Positions 25,410 through 34,819 of a DNA stretch of 64,000 nt are shown piece after piece (position 1 is the first letter of the stretch; each line of letters starts with the position of its first letter). A model generated the notes under the pieces. It did not search any database and was not told where the DNA came from. It was given only the letters and a program-made list of their open reading frames with translations. The stretch is from positions 1 to 64,000 of the forward strand of contig NZ_DLHA01000008.1 of the NCBI RefSeq assembly GCF_002482975.1. Reading direction: 5' to 3'. The position numbers and the translations under genes were made by a program. The stretch comes from Flavobacterium sp. UBA7680 (GTDB taxonomy: Bacteria > Bacteroidota > Bacteroidia > Flavobacteriales > Flavobacteriaceae).

Positions 25410-27101
25410 ATGTCAGACGATAAGAAAGTAATTTTCTCAATGCAAAAATTGAGTAAAACCTATCAGGGAGCAGACAAACCAGTACTTAAAAACATTTATT
25501 TAAGTTTCTTTTACGGAGCTAAAATTGGTATTTTAGGTCTTAACGGTTCTGGAAAATCTTCTCTTTTAAAAATTATTGCAGGAGTTGATAAAAATTATCA
25601 AGGAGATGTGGTTTTTCAACCAGGTTATACTGTTGGTTATTTAGAGCAGGAGCCAATTCTTGATGACTCTAAAACTGTTATCGAAATTGTTCGTGAAGGA
25701 GCTGCTGAAACTATGGCTGTTCTGGAAGAATACAACCAAATTAATGATTTATTTGGTCTTGAAGAAAATTACTCAGATCCAGATAAAATGGATAAATTGA
25801 TGGATCGTCAGGCAGCTTTACAAGACAAAATTGATGCTCTTGGTGCTTGGGAAATCGATACAAAATTAGAAATTGCAATGGATGCTTTGCGTACGCCAGA
25901 AGGTGATACGCCTATTAAAAACCTTTCTGGAGGTGAGCGTCGTCGTGTAGCTTTATGTCGTTTGTTATTGCAGCAGCCTGATGTATTGTTACTGGATGAG
26001 CCTACCAACCACCTTGATGCTGAATCTGTTCTTTGGTTAGAGCAGCACTTAGCACAATATGCCGGAACTGTAATTGCTGTAACGCACGATAGATATTTCC
26101 TTGATAATGTGGCAGGTTGGATTCTTGAGTTGGATAGAGGAGAAGGAATTCCGTGGAAAGGAAATTATTCTTCTTGGTTAGATCAAAAATCAAACCGTAT
26201 GGCTCAGGAAGAAAAAGTGGCTTCTAAACGTAGAAAAACTTTAGAGCGCGAGTTAGAATGGGTTCGCCAAGGAGCAAAAGGACGTCAGACAAAACAAAAA
26301 GCACGTTTACAGAATTACGATAAATTATTAAATGAAGACCAAAAACAATTGGACGAAAACTTGGAAATCTATATTCCAAATGGTCCACGTTTAGGTACGA
26401 ATGTTATTGAAGCTAAAAATGTTGCCAAAGCTTTTGGTGAAAAATTATTATACGATAACTTAAACTTTACTTTGCCACAAGCAGGTATTGTTGGAATTAT
26501 TGGACCAAATGGTGCTGGTAAATCTACCATTTTCAAGATGATTATGGGAGAGCAAGCTACTGACAGCGGAGAATTTTCGGTTGGAGAAACTGTAAAAATC
26601 GCTTACGTAGATCAGTCGCACTCTAATATTGATCCGAATAAATCTATTTGGGAAAACTTTGCCGACGGTCAGGAATTAGTGATGATGGGAGGAAAGCAAG
26701 TTAATTCAAGAGCTTATTTATCTCGTTTCAATTTTGGTGGTGGAGAACAAAACAAAAAAGTTTCAATGTTATCTGGTGGAGAACGTAACCGTTTGCACTT
26801 AGCAATGACATTGAAAGAAGAAGGAAACGTACTTTTGCTGGATGAGCCTACGAATGACTTAGACGTAAATACACTTCGTGCACTTGAAGAAGGTTTAGAG
26901 AATTTCGCTGGTTGTGCTGTAATTATTTCTCACGACAGATGGTTCTTAGATAGAATTTGTACACACATCTTAGCTTTTGAAGGTGACTCTGAAGTATATT
27001 TTTTCGAGGGAAGTTTCTCTGATTATGAAGAAAACAAAAAGAAGCGTCTTGGTGGTGACTTAACTCCAAAACGTTTGAAATACAGAAAATTGATTAGATA
27101 A
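25410..27101 (+). CDS. ettA: Energy-dependent translational throttle protein EttA (ABC-F)
   Basis: 563 residues. Two ABC domains: Walker A GLNGSGKS (about 43-50) and GPNGAGKS (about 370), two signature motifs LSGGERRR and LSGGERNR, and Walker B LLLDEPTNHLD and LLLDEPTNDLD. The arm and PtIM linker rich in Arg/Lys (AKGRQTKQKARLQNY) lies between them. It binds the ribosomal E site and gates the first peptide bond according to ATP/ADP ratio. No membrane domain. Confidence 0.96.
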   Translation: MSDDKKVIFSMQKLSKTYQGADKPVLKNIYLSFFYGAKIGILGLNGSGKSSLLKIIAGVDKNYQGDVVFQPGYTVGYLEQEPILDDSKTVIEIVREGAAETMAVLEEYNQINDLFGLEENYSDPDKMDKLMDRQAALQDKIDALGAWEIDTKLEIAMDALRTPEGDTPIKNLSGGERRRVALCRLLLQQPDVLLLDEPTNHLDAESVLWLEQHLAQYAGTVIAVTHDRYFLDNVAGWILELDRGEGIPWKGNYSSWLDQKSNRMAQEEKVASKRRKTLERELEWVRQGAKGRQTKQKARLQNYDKLLNEDQKQLDENLEIYIPNGPRLGTNVIEAKNVAKAFGEKLLYDNLNFTLPQAGIVGIIGPNGAGKSTIFKMIMGEQATDSGEFSVGETVKIAYVDQSHSNIDPNKSIWENFADGQELVMMGGKQVNSRAYLSRFNFGGGEQNKKVSMLSGGERNRLHLAMTLKEEGNVLLLDEPTNDLDVNTLRALEEGLENFAGCAVIISHDRWFLDRICTHILAFEGDSEVYFFEGSFSDYEENKKKRLGGDLTPKRLKYRKLIR

Positions 27102-27125
27102 TAAAATCTAAATTTTCAATAAAAA

Positions 27126-27165
27126 AAATCCCAAATTCCAATTGTTGTGAATTTGGGATTTTTGT
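27126..27165 (+). terminator. Intrinsic terminator after ettA
   Basis: AATCCCAAATTC stem paired with GAATTTGGGATT followed by TTTTGTTTTT. Confidence 0.9.
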
Positions 27166-27190
27166 TTTTATTAGGTTTTTCCGTTTTGTT

Positions 27191-27290
27191 TGTCATTTCG
27201 AGGAACGAGAAATCTTCGCGAGAAGCTCGACAAAGATTGGGTTTTCGTTACGGAGTTACTTGCGAAGATTTCTCGTTCCTCGAAATGACA
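27191..27290. repeat. Compound inverted repeat with 29-bp perfect arms
   Basis: Arms 27191-27219 and 27262-27290 are perfect complements (TGTCATTTCGAGGAACGAGA on). The 42-nt middle carries AAGCTCGAC and a GTTACGGAGTTAC palindrome. Likely a repeat family of this genome rather than a terminator, since ettA already has one. Confidence 0.85.
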
Positions 27291-27334
27291 ATATTGCGTA
27301 AAGTATTGGAATTTGGAATTTTATAAATTGGGAT

Positions 27335-27748
27335 TTAAAGAAACTTAGCCTTCAATTCCGGAGTAGGAATCATACAGCTTTCTTTTTTGCCATACCATTT
27401 ATAACGGTTTTTAGCAATATAGTCGTAAATGTAATTTCGAAGTTTTTCAGGTAAAATTTTAAAAACAGAAAGTAAGCTGTAAAATCCGCCTAAGTCATTT
27501 GCAATTTCTATAACTGCAGATGATTTATGATAATAAGCAACACCAGGATTATATAAAATAATGCTGTCAATTTTAGTTTGATCGACACCTATATAATTGC
27601 AAATCTCTTTTCCCAAATCTGACTGCAAAGCCACAAAACGAAAAATATCTTTTTTGTCATGTTTAATAATAAACTGAACTGCGCCGTTGCAAAGATTACA
27701 AACGCCATCGAAGAGGATTATTTTTTTGTGCTTTGGTAAATCTTGCAT
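27335..27748 (-). CDS. DCC family (DUF393) thiol-disulfide oxidoreductase-like protein
   Basis: 137 residues. LFDGVCNLCNGAVQF carries DGxCxxC (Asp14, Cys17, Cys20), the DCC motif that names the family; predicted thioredoxin-like fold. Cytoplasmic. Substrate unknown. The -7 box at 27794-27801 gives a 40-nt leader. Confidence 0.92.
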   Translation of the reverse strand: MQDLPKHKKIILFDGVCNLCNGAVQFIIKHDKKDIFRFVALQSDLGKEICNYIGVDQTKIDSIILYNPGVAYYHKSSAVIEIANDLGGFYSLLSVFKILPEKLRNYIYDYIAKNRYKWYGKKESCMIPTPELKAKFL

Positions 27749-27767
27749 TTTGATGTCTTAAGATGAA

Positions 27768-27800
27768 AACTTTGTCAAAGTTTGAAACTTTGACAAAGTT
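27768..27800. repeat. Perfect inverted repeat AACTTTGTCAAAG
   Basis: 13-bp arms with a 7-nt loop (TTTGAAA). It overlaps the -7 box of the DUF393 gene (27794-27801 on the minus strand), so the hairpin or a protein bound to it could affect that promoter. Confidence 0.8.
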
Positions 27801-27801
27801 A
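27794..27801 (-). promoter_or_regulatory. -7 box TAACTTTG (minus) for DUF393 gene, inside an inverted repeat
   Basis: TAnnTTTG formed by the right arm of the inverted repeat at 27768-27800. Confidence 0.45.
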
Positions 27802-28061
27802 TATGTAATTTGTTGTTTCTCGAATGACAAAAAAGAGTGTAAAACAACTATCAGTGTAATTTATTAAAAATAAAAATTCAATAAATTTTACAAATTAAAA
27901 ATGACTTTCATAAATTATTTTTAAGCAATTTTTGAAATTTTCCCATCTTCGTAATTGTCTTTTTGAAGATCGCTTCTTAAATCGCTTTATTTTGATTTTG
28001 TCTCAATTTCTCCCATTTTTCAAACTAAAAACTGTCACTAAGACTGAAAACTCAAAAAAAC
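27802..28061. other. Intergenic region, no gene seen
   Basis: AT-rich sequence between mutS2 (3' end) and the DUF393 promoter. Only short frames without coding character. Confidence 0.5.
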
Positions 28062-30227
28062 TTATTTCTTCCCAGCTTCAACAAACTCCAATTCGTCTAA
28101 ACTTACTTTCGAAGTGAAAATTCCGTAATTAACAGTTGCTTTATTTTTTTCGATAGAGTCGATACTTCCAACAGATCTTCCGTCGAGCATTCTAACTCGG
28201 TCACCAACTTTTAAAATTGGTTTTGGCTTTTCTACAACTGGTTTGAGTTTCTTTTCTTTTTTCTCTTTTCTGATTTCTTCAACTTGAACAGAAACTTCGG
28301 CAATAATTTCTTTTTTCTTTTCTATAATTGCTTTAGTTTCTTTTGGCGTTGCTTTTTTACGTTTTGAATTTTCGATTTCAACGATTTTCAAAAATTCTCC
28401 AATAAGATCTTTTTTATTTTTATTGTTGAAATATTTTTCAGCAATATCTTCAATTTTTTGACCAATGTAAATTGTTTTCTGATTGCTGTCATATAATTCC
28501 TGATAGCTTTCTAGTTTCTGTTTAATTTTTACATTGATGTTTTCCATCTTTTTACCTTCTTCACGTGCACGTGTTTCTTCTTCTTTTAAATTAAGAGAAG
28601 TTTTTTCGAGTTTCGATCTTTCTTTTTGAAGTGTTGCAATGGTTTTATCAAAACGAACTTTTCCGACTTCGATTTTCTTTTTCGCACGATTAATCAATCC
28701 AAACGGAATTCCATTTTTTAATGCAACTTCAAAAGTAAACGAACTTCCTGCTTGTCCTAAAGCCAATTTGTACATTGGTTCTAAAGACTTTTCGTCAAAC
28801 ATCATATTGGCATTTGTAGCAAAAGGCAATTCATTAGCCAAAATTTTTAAATTTGAATAATGCGTAGTAATAATTCCGAATGCTTCGCGGTGATAAAATT
28901 CTTCCAGGAAAATTTCAGCTAAAGCTCCACCCAATTCTGGATCAGAACCTGTACCAAATTCATCAATTAAAAACATGGTTTTCTTGTTGCATTTCTTCAA
29001 GAAATAATTCATGTTTTTTAAGCGATAACTATATGTACTTAAATGATTTTCAATAGATTGATTATCTCCAATATCTGTTAGAATTCTATCAAACAAAAAA
29101 GTTTCACTTCTTTCATGAACCGGAATCAATATACCAGATTGCAGCATCAATTGTAACAAACCAACTGTTTTTAAGGAAATTGTTTTTCCTCCGGCATTTG
29201 GACCAGAAATTACAATAATTCTGTTTTCTTGTTTTAATTCAATTGTCTGCGGATGTGTAACTTCATTTTTTTGTTTGTTGTTCAAATACAAAATTGGATG
29301 ATACGCTTCTCTAAAAAATAATCTTCTTTCTTCAGTAATTGTTGGTAAGATTCCGTTGATTCGGTTGGCATATTTTGCTTTTCCGGCAACGACATCAATG
29401 TCACTTAAAAAGTCTTGATATTCAATTAGTAAAGGTAAATACGGACGAATTATATTCGATAAATTCTTTAAAATTCTCGTAACTTCTTCCTTCTCTTCGT
29501 ATTCAAGATTCGCTAATTCTCTTGAATATTTTAAAGTAGCTTCAGGTTCAATATAAGCAATGCTTCCAGTTTTGGAACTACCTAAAATTGAGCCTTTTAC
29601 TTTACGTCTGTACATAGCAAGAACTGCCAAAACACGACGGTTTTGAACGAAACTTTCTTTGATATCGTCTAAATATCCTAAGCCATTGTATTGCGTTAAA
29701 GCTACACCAAAACTTTGGTTTACTTTTCCGCGAACCAAATTCATATTCTGACGAATACTCAAAAGTGCAGGAGAAGCATTGTCTTTAATTTCTCCGTATT
29801 TGTCAACAATTGCATCAATATACGTTATGATGTCTTTTGTTAATTCTACACGAGAAGCCCTTGCATTTAAGTTTGGATAATAATCATCGAATTTTTTTAA
29901 GAAATTCAATAAGACATTTGTAGTAGCAGAAAGATTGGCAATTTTTCTAAAACTGCCTACTTCAAGAAAACTGTCTTCGATTGCTAAAAACTTAATTTCG
30001 TGCGTTATAGCGTCAAATCCATGATTTGGAATTGCGTTGTTATTTTCAAAAGACGAAACATATTCTGAAGTCTGCATTAAAGACTGCATTAAGGTTTCTT
30101 TATCTCTGAATGGTGTTATTTGTAAAGCTTTTTCTTTTCCAATATCTGTATTACAGCCTGCTGAAATGGTTTCGAGCACTGTTGGAAATTGTAAATCTTG
30201 TAATGTTTTTTCGGTAATACTAATCAT
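28062..30227 (-). CDS. mutS2: MutS2-type ATPase lacking the Smr nuclease domain
   Basis: 721 residues. N-terminal lever and clamp helices, then the MutS ATPase: Walker A GPNAGGKT (about 341-348), Walker B LIDEFGTGSDP, and TTHYSNLK. A Lys/Glu-rich coiled coil (about 515-665) follows, then a KOW-like barrel (KVGDRVRMLDGRSVGSIDSI, about 672-690) at the very end. Canonical MutS2 is about 780 residues with a C-terminal Smr domain, absent here. MutS2 acts on branched DNA and collided ribosomes. The start fits the family (ISITEKTLQDLQFPTVL). Confidence 0.93.
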   Translation of the reverse strand: MISITEKTLQDLQFPTVLETISAGCNTDIGKEKALQITPFRDKETLMQSLMQTSEYVSSFENNNAIPNHGFDAITHEIKFLAIEDSFLEVGSFRKIANLSATTNVLLNFLKKFDDYYPNLNARASRVELTKDIITYIDAIVDKYGEIKDNASPALLSIRQNMNLVRGKVNQSFGVALTQYNGLGYLDDIKESFVQNRRVLAVLAMYRRKVKGSILGSSKTGSIAYIEPEATLKYSRELANLEYEEKEEVTRILKNLSNIIRPYLPLLIEYQDFLSDIDVVAGKAKYANRINGILPTITEERRLFFREAYHPILYLNNKQKNEVTHPQTIELKQENRIIVISGPNAGGKTISLKTVGLLQLMLQSGILIPVHERSETFLFDRILTDIGDNQSIENHLSTYSYRLKNMNYFLKKCNKKTMFLIDEFGTGSDPELGGALAEIFLEEFYHREAFGIITTHYSNLKILANELPFATNANMMFDEKSLEPMYKLALGQAGSSFTFEVALKNGIPFGLINRAKKKIEVGKVRFDKTIATLQKERSKLEKTSLNLKEEETRAREEGKKMENINVKIKQKLESYQELYDSNQKTIYIGQKIEDIAEKYFNNKNKKDLIGEFLKIVEIENSKRKKATPKETKAIIEKKKEIIAEVSVQVEEIRKEKKEKKLKPVVEKPKPILKVGDRVRMLDGRSVGSIDSIEKNKATVNYGIFTSKVSLDELEFVEAGKK

Positions 30228-30251
30228 TTAATTTCTTTAAGAAAGTACAGG

Positions 30252-30267
30252 CAAAAATACAAAAATA
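30252..30267 (-). promoter_or_regulatory. Two adjacent -7 boxes TATTTTTG (minus) for mutS2
   Basis: TAnnTTTG at 30252-30259 and again at 30260-30267, 24-32 nt before the ATG. Confidence 0.5.
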
Positions 30268-30361
30268 GTATCATTGAATACTGTAAAGTTTTAGTGTTAT
30301 TTTATTGTTTGTTAAAGTATGATTTAACTTAAAAATTTCTGAAATTCGCATAAAAAAAATT

Positions 30362-31027
30362 ATGGACGTAAAAATGCATTCTTCTTGGAAACCAGTTTTG
30401 AATGAAGAATTTGAAAAACCTTATTTCAATGAATTAATTGATTTTGTAAAATCAGAATATTCTACTAAGGTTTGTTATCCAAAAGGAAGCCAGATTTTTT
30501 CAGCTTTTGATCATTGTCATTTTGATCAGGTAAAAGTAGTTATTATTGGTCAGGATCCCTATCACGGGCCTAATCAGGCAAATGGTTTGTGTTTTTCTGT
30601 AAATGAAGGAATTCCGTTTCCTCCATCTCTATATAATATTTTCAAAGAAATCGAAACTGATTTAGGAAAGCCGCTTCCTAAAACCGGAAATTTAGAGCGC
30701 TGGGCAGATCAGGGTGTTTTTCTTTTAAATGCTACTTTAACCGTTAGACAATCTGAAGCCGGAAGTCATCAGGGAAAAGGCTGGGAAAAATTTACTGATG
30801 CTGTTATTAAACAAATTTCTGCTGAATCTGAAAATGTTGTGTTTTTACTTTGGGGCGGTTTTGCTCAAAAGAAAGCAGCATTGATCGACGCTTCTAAACA
30901 TCATATTTTAAAATCAGGACATCCATCTCCTTTAAGTGCTAACAGAGGATTTTGGTTTGGAAATAAACATTTCAGCCAGACAAATGCTTTTCTAAAATCA
31001 AAAGGACTTAAGGAAATTGAGTGGTAA
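30362..31027 (+). CDS. ung: Uracil-DNA glycosylase, family 1
   Basis: 221 residues. It excises uracil from DNA. Catalytic GQDPYHG (Asp65) and the HPSPLS leucine-loop motif near residue 187 are present, with the NPAxxLF-equivalent in-between region typical of Ung. Single gene, divergent from mutS2. Confidence 0.97.
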   Translation: MDVKMHSSWKPVLNEEFEKPYFNELIDFVKSEYSTKVCYPKGSQIFSAFDHCHFDQVKVVIIGQDPYHGPNQANGLCFSVNEGIPFPPSLYNIFKEIETDLGKPLPKTGNLERWADQGVFLLNATLTVRQSEAGSHQGKGWEKFTDAVIKQISAESENVVFLLWGGFAQKKAALIDASKHHILKSGHPSPLSANRGFWFGNKHFSQTNAFLKSKGLKEIEW

Positions 31028-31272
31028 TATTTTTTTGTTTCGAAGTATATTGATTTAATATTAATGAACGGAATAAGCTATATCACTATTTATTTGTCAA
31101 ATTTCCTCTTTTTTAAAGAAAAATACTCCTGTATAATTGATACAATAGCTGCAATTCAATTGTTATATTAATGTTGTTTAACTAAAATTTCTACAAGTAT
31201 TTTTGTAATTTAATTCTTTTATTTATTATTCATTAAAACAAGTATTTTCTTATATTTTATATTGAAAAATAT
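31028..31272. other. Intergenic region, no gene seen
   Basis: AT-rich spacer between ung and the CotH gene, lacking any plausible reading frame. Confidence 0.5.
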
Positions 31273-31280
31273 TATTTTTG
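31273..31280 (+). promoter_or_regulatory. -7 box TATTTTTG for the CotH-family gene
   Basis: TAnnTTTG 24 nt before ATG 31305. It overlaps the alternative start at 31278, which would precede the mRNA start and is therefore excluded. Confidence 0.5.
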
Positions 31281-31304
31281 CATTTTAATTTTAAAATGCA
31301 TGTT

Positions 31305-33014
31305 ATGAAACAAAGAATACTTTTGTTCTTTTTATTTTTTTCTTTTTATACTTTTTATGCGAATCAAAGAATTGATGTTCCTTCAAATCAATATGGTATT
31401 GATAACAGCAAATCTTTAATTATAACTAACCTCGATGTAAATTCAATAAATTCCAGCTTGTCAGGAGAAAAGAGTTCTATTTCTTTTGATGTACTATATA
31501 ATTTTAAGACACCGGTTTCAGAGATTAAAATAGGTATTCCTTATAGTATAGTAAATACAATTACTAATAAAACGTACACGCTTTATTTTACACAATTACC
31601 TTTAATTAGAATTTCAACAGAAAATGAAATAATTAGAGATGAAAGTAAATTAGCCAACTTTGAATTAATCGAGAGTAATAAAAAATTTGTCAGTTCAAAA
31701 ATTGGTATAAGTTACAGAGGTGAAACATCTTATAAGCTTTTTGAAAAAAAGCCTTATGAAATTAATTTTTGGAATGATGATGAAGGAAAAGTGACTCATG
31801 ACGAAAGCTTATTAGGAATGCACTCTGATGATGGTTGGAATTTGCAGGCAATGTATAATGAACCTCTTAGGTTTAATAATAAAACTGGCTGGGAACTTTG
31901 GAGATCAATTTGCACACCATATTATTCGAGCAAAGAACCAGAAGCAGTAAGTGGTATTCAACAGGAATATGCTGAATTATTTTTAAATGGTGAATATCAA
32001 GGTTTATATTGTGTAGGTGAAAAAGTAAATCGAAAACTTTTGAAATTAAAAAAGTACAATGAAAAAGTTCATGGAGAATTGTACAAAGCCAAAAAATATG
32101 CAGGTGCAACTCTATTTCGATATATGACCTCGTATGATAACAACAGGGCAGAGTGGAGCGGTTATGAATGCAAATATCCTAATGAAGTAGATTGGTCTAA
32201 CCTTTATAAGTGGACTGATTTTGTAATCAATAATTTTAATGCCAAGTTGTATAACGATCCTAAGTCTGAATTTAGGATTAATAATGATGCAGAGTATTTT
32301 ATATTTCTAAACTTAATTAGAGCTACAGATAATTTGGGTAAAAACTTTTATATCGCCAAGTATAATAGCGGTGAGCCTTTTTTCTTTGTACCATGGGATT
32401 TAGATGCAACTTTTGGAAATGTATGGAATGGTGATCATGAGGACGTTACGGATGATTTACAGGCTGATAAATTTTTCAATCTTCTTTTAAATGATTGTTC
32501 CGAAGGTGGTTTTTGCAGTAGATTAAGTTCTAGATGGAAGGAATTAAGAAAAACAGTAATTACTCACGATAAATTAATGTTGATGTTTACAAATAATTAT
32601 AATGTTTTAAAACAAAATGGAGCTTATGAAAGAGAAAGTTTAGTTTGGAATGATTATAAAGCTAATTCAGATGAATTAAATTATATCTCACAATGGCTTA
32701 CAAAAAGAATCGCATTTTTAGATAAAACATTTGGTGAAATGTGCGGCGGTACATTAGATGTCAAGGCATTTGACAAGGTTTCTAACATTGTCGTTTATCC
32801 AAATCCAACTTCGGATATGATAAATATTAGTTCAAAAGATAATTTGTTGCATACGGTATTTTTGTACGACAGCACAGGAAAATTAGTACTTACAAGATAT
32901 TCTAGAGACAATGAAGATAAGATTTCAATTAAACACCTGAGTTCAGGAATTTACTTTCTTAAAGTTGTTGATGAAGAAAACAAAATTGATTTAAAGAAGA
33001 TCATTAAAGAGTAA
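31305..33014 (+). CDS. CotH-kinase family protein with T9SS C-terminal sorting domain
   Basis: 569 residues from ATG 31305, which opens a signal peptide (MKQRILLFFLFFSFYTFYAN). Middle: CotH-like kinase domain (GISYRGETSY, NGEYQGLYCVGEKV, RATDNLGKNFYIAKY, FFVPWDLDATFG). C-terminus (about 490-569): VVYPNPTSDMINIS to GIYFLKVVDEENK, the type A sorting domain for secretion by T9SS. CotH proteins in Bacillus phosphorylate spore-coat proteins. Here it is a secreted surface protein of unknown substrate. PorX, a T9SS regulator, is encoded 2.5 kb downstream. Confidence 0.9.
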   Translation: MKQRILLFFLFFSFYTFYANQRIDVPSNQYGIDNSKSLIITNLDVNSINSSLSGEKSSISFDVLYNFKTPVSEIKIGIPYSIVNTITNKTYTLYFTQLPLIRISTENEIIRDESKLANFELIESNKKFVSSKIGISYRGETSYKLFEKKPYEINFWNDDEGKVTHDESLLGMHSDDGWNLQAMYNEPLRFNNKTGWELWRSICTPYYSSKEPEAVSGIQQEYAELFLNGEYQGLYCVGEKVNRKLLKLKKYNEKVHGELYKAKKYAGATLFRYMTSYDNNRAEWSGYECKYPNEVDWSNLYKWTDFVINNFNAKLYNDPKSEFRINNDAEYFIFLNLIRATDNLGKNFYIAKYNSGEPFFFVPWDLDATFGNVWNGDHEDVTDDLQADKFFNLLLNDCSEGGFCSRLSSRWKELRKTVITHDKLMLMFTNNYNVLKQNGAYERESLVWNDYKANSDELNYISQWLTKRIAFLDKTFGEMCGGTLDVKAFDKVSNIVVYPNPTSDMINISSKDNLLHTVFLYDSTGKLVLTRYSRDNEDKISIKHLSSGIYFLKVVDEENKIDLKKIIKE

Positions 33015-33015
33015 C

Positions 33016-33046
33016 AAAAAAGCCAGTTTTTAAACTGGCTTTTTTT
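33016..33046. terminator. Bidirectional intrinsic terminator
   Basis: AAAAAAGCCAGTTT paired with AAACTGGCTTTTTT, between the CotH gene (+) and the DUF4258-like gene (-), whose stop lies within it. Confidence 0.9.
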
Positions 33047-33419
33047 ATTTTTTTATAATTTCTTCTAAAACAGCTTTGTTTTCGTAGTTTGTAACTTTTA
33101 GAATGATCTCTTGGTTTTTAACTGTTTTTCCTTCAATGATATATAATTTTCCTTTATTGAATGGAACATTACTTTGATCAAAATCAACATCACCGTAAGT
33201 TAAAGTATTTTTAATATCGGCAGTATCAACCCATTTTTCGTTTAAAGTCTGAATTGCTTTATCGGAATATTCAAAAGGCTTTGTTCTTAGATTGTTTAAA
33301 ACTCTGGCGTTTGGAAAATAATTGCAGCGAGTGTCTTTACCACTAAATACAAGGGCTACAAAAAAGCATCCCATAATTAATCCAATCAAATAATATGCAA
33401 AACGGTGTACGAACTTCAT
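33045..33419 (-). CDS. DUF4258-type small membrane-anchored protein
   Basis: 124 residues from ATG 33419. N-terminal signal anchor (about 5-25) followed by a small domain with CNYFPNARVLNNLRTKP and GDVDFDQSNV, which I recall as the flavobacterial DUF4258 family often next to alanine dehydrogenase. The in-frame ATG at 33437 would lie inside the -7 box (33435-33442), so it cannot be used. Function unknown. Confidence 0.72.
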   Translation of the reverse strand: MKFVHRFAYYLIGLIMGCFFVALVFSGKDTRCNYFPNARVLNNLRTKPFEYSDKAIQTLNEKWVDTADIKNTLTYGDVDFDQSNVPFNKGKLYIIEGKTVKNQEIILKVTNYENKAVLEEIIKK

Positions 33420-33434
33420 GAAATAAAATTTTGG

Positions 33435-33442
33435 CAAAGGTA
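33435..33442 (-). promoter_or_regulatory. -7 box TACCTTTG (minus) for the DUF4258-like gene
   Basis: TAnnTTTG on the minus strand, 16 nt before ATG 33419. Excludes the start at 33437. Confidence 0.5.
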
Positions 33443-33455
33443 CATTAAAGTTCCT

Positions 33456-34655
33456 TTAAAATACAAGTAAATTAATATCGTTGTCTGGCAGGTCGAACCA
33501 GTCGCCAATAGCTTTATTTGTTAGAATTCCATGATATAAATAAATTCCGTTTTTAAGTCCTTTATTGCATCGAATCGCACTTTCTAAACCACCATCTTCG
33601 GCTATCTGATGCAGGTAAGGTGTTAAGATGTTACTGATTGATAATGAGGCAGTTTTAGAATAACGTGAAGGTATATTTGGTACACAATAGTGTAAAACAT
33701 TACTTTTTATGAAAGTAGGTTTTTCGTGAGTTGTAACTTCTGAAGTTTCGAAACAACCTCCGGTATCAATGCTTACATCGACAATTACAGCACCTTTTTT
33801 CATGTGTTCGACCATAGTTTCATTAACTACAATTGGACATCTTTCTTTTCCTCTCATCGCTCCAATCGCAACATCACAACGTCTTAAAGCTTTTAATAAG
33901 CCTTTTTGTTGTATCGTTGAAGTGAAAATTCGCTGGTTCAAATTATTTTGTAAACGACGTAATTTTGTTATTGAATTATCGAAAACTTTTACGTTTGCAC
34001 CCAATCCAATTGCTGTTTTTGCAGCAAATTCACCAACTGTTCCCGCTCCAAGAATTACAACTTCAGTAGGAGGGACGCCGGTAATATTTCCGAATAAAAG
34101 CCCTTTTCCAAATTCGTCGGTAATCATTAATTCGGCCGCAATAAGGATAGAAGCTGTTCCTGCAATTTCGCTTAGCGATTTCACGGCAGGGTAAGAACCG
34201 TCTTCATCTTTAATATATTCAAAAGCTAAAGCTGTAATTTTTTTTTGTGCCAAAGCTTCAAAGTAAGCTTTCTTTTTGGTTTTTAATTGAATGGCCGAAA
34301 TGATTGTAGTTTCCGGATTTATCATCTCAATTTCAGCTAATGTAGGCGGTTCTACTTTTAATAGAAGCGGACAACCGAAAACTCTTTTGGTATCTTTTGT
34401 AATTTCTGCTCCAGCATCTGAGTATTCCTTATCGGTATAACTCGAACTTTCTCCGGCTCCAGATTCAATCATAACACGATGACCTTCATAAGTAAGGGAA
34501 TTTACGGCATCGGGAGTTAGACAGATACGACGTTCCTGATAGCTTGTTTCCTTAGGAATTCCTATGAAAAGTTCTCTTTTAAAACGACCAACCTCAAGTT
34601 TTTCTTCTTGCGGAAGCAATTGTTGTTTTGTAAATGGAGTTAAAGTAATTGACAT
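33456..34655 (-). CDS. ald: Alanine dehydrogenase
   Basis: 399 residues, about 30 longer than the usual enzyme because of an N-terminal extension (MSITLTPFTKQQLLPQEEK). It oxidises L-alanine to pyruvate and ammonia with NAD+. Seen: IGIPKETSYQERRICLTPDAV (substrate loop with Arg/Lys), VVILGAGTVGEFAAKTAIGL (Rossmann Gly-x-Gly), and the following Asp-containing VFDNS. The start ATG is the first good one and fits flavobacterial homologues I know of. No obvious TAnnTTTG upstream. Confidence 0.93.
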   Translation of the reverse strand: MSITLTPFTKQQLLPQEEKLEVGRFKRELFIGIPKETSYQERRICLTPDAVNSLTYEGHRVMIESGAGESSSYTDKEYSDAGAEITKDTKRVFGCPLLLKVEPPTLAEIEMINPETTIISAIQLKTKKKAYFEALAQKKITALAFEYIKDEDGSYPAVKSLSEIAGTASILIAAELMITDEFGKGLLFGNITGVPPTEVVILGAGTVGEFAAKTAIGLGANVKVFDNSITKLRRLQNNLNQRIFTSTIQQKGLLKALRRCDVAIGAMRGKERCPIVVNETMVEHMKKGAVIVDVSIDTGGCFETSEVTTHEKPTFIKSNVLHYCVPNIPSRYSKTASLSISNILTPYLHQIAEDGGLESAIRCNKGLKNGIYLYHGILTNKAIGDWFDLPDNDINLLVF

Positions 34656-34819
34656 GGATTGTGCAAAAAATTAAGGGTACAAATTACGTAAAAAGTTTTA
34701 AAATTAGTGCAAAAATTCTGCTAATAGTAAAGTCTAATGTTAAGTTATTTTTTGAGGATCTTTGTGTTAAATTTTACCGCAAAGATTCACAAAGAATTCA
34801 CAGAGGTTCGCAAAGTTTT

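Noticed and set aside
33769..34194. 141-codon frame antisense to ald
   Set aside because: The opposite strand encodes a complete alanine dehydrogenase with its NAD motif; the antisense frame shows no domain.
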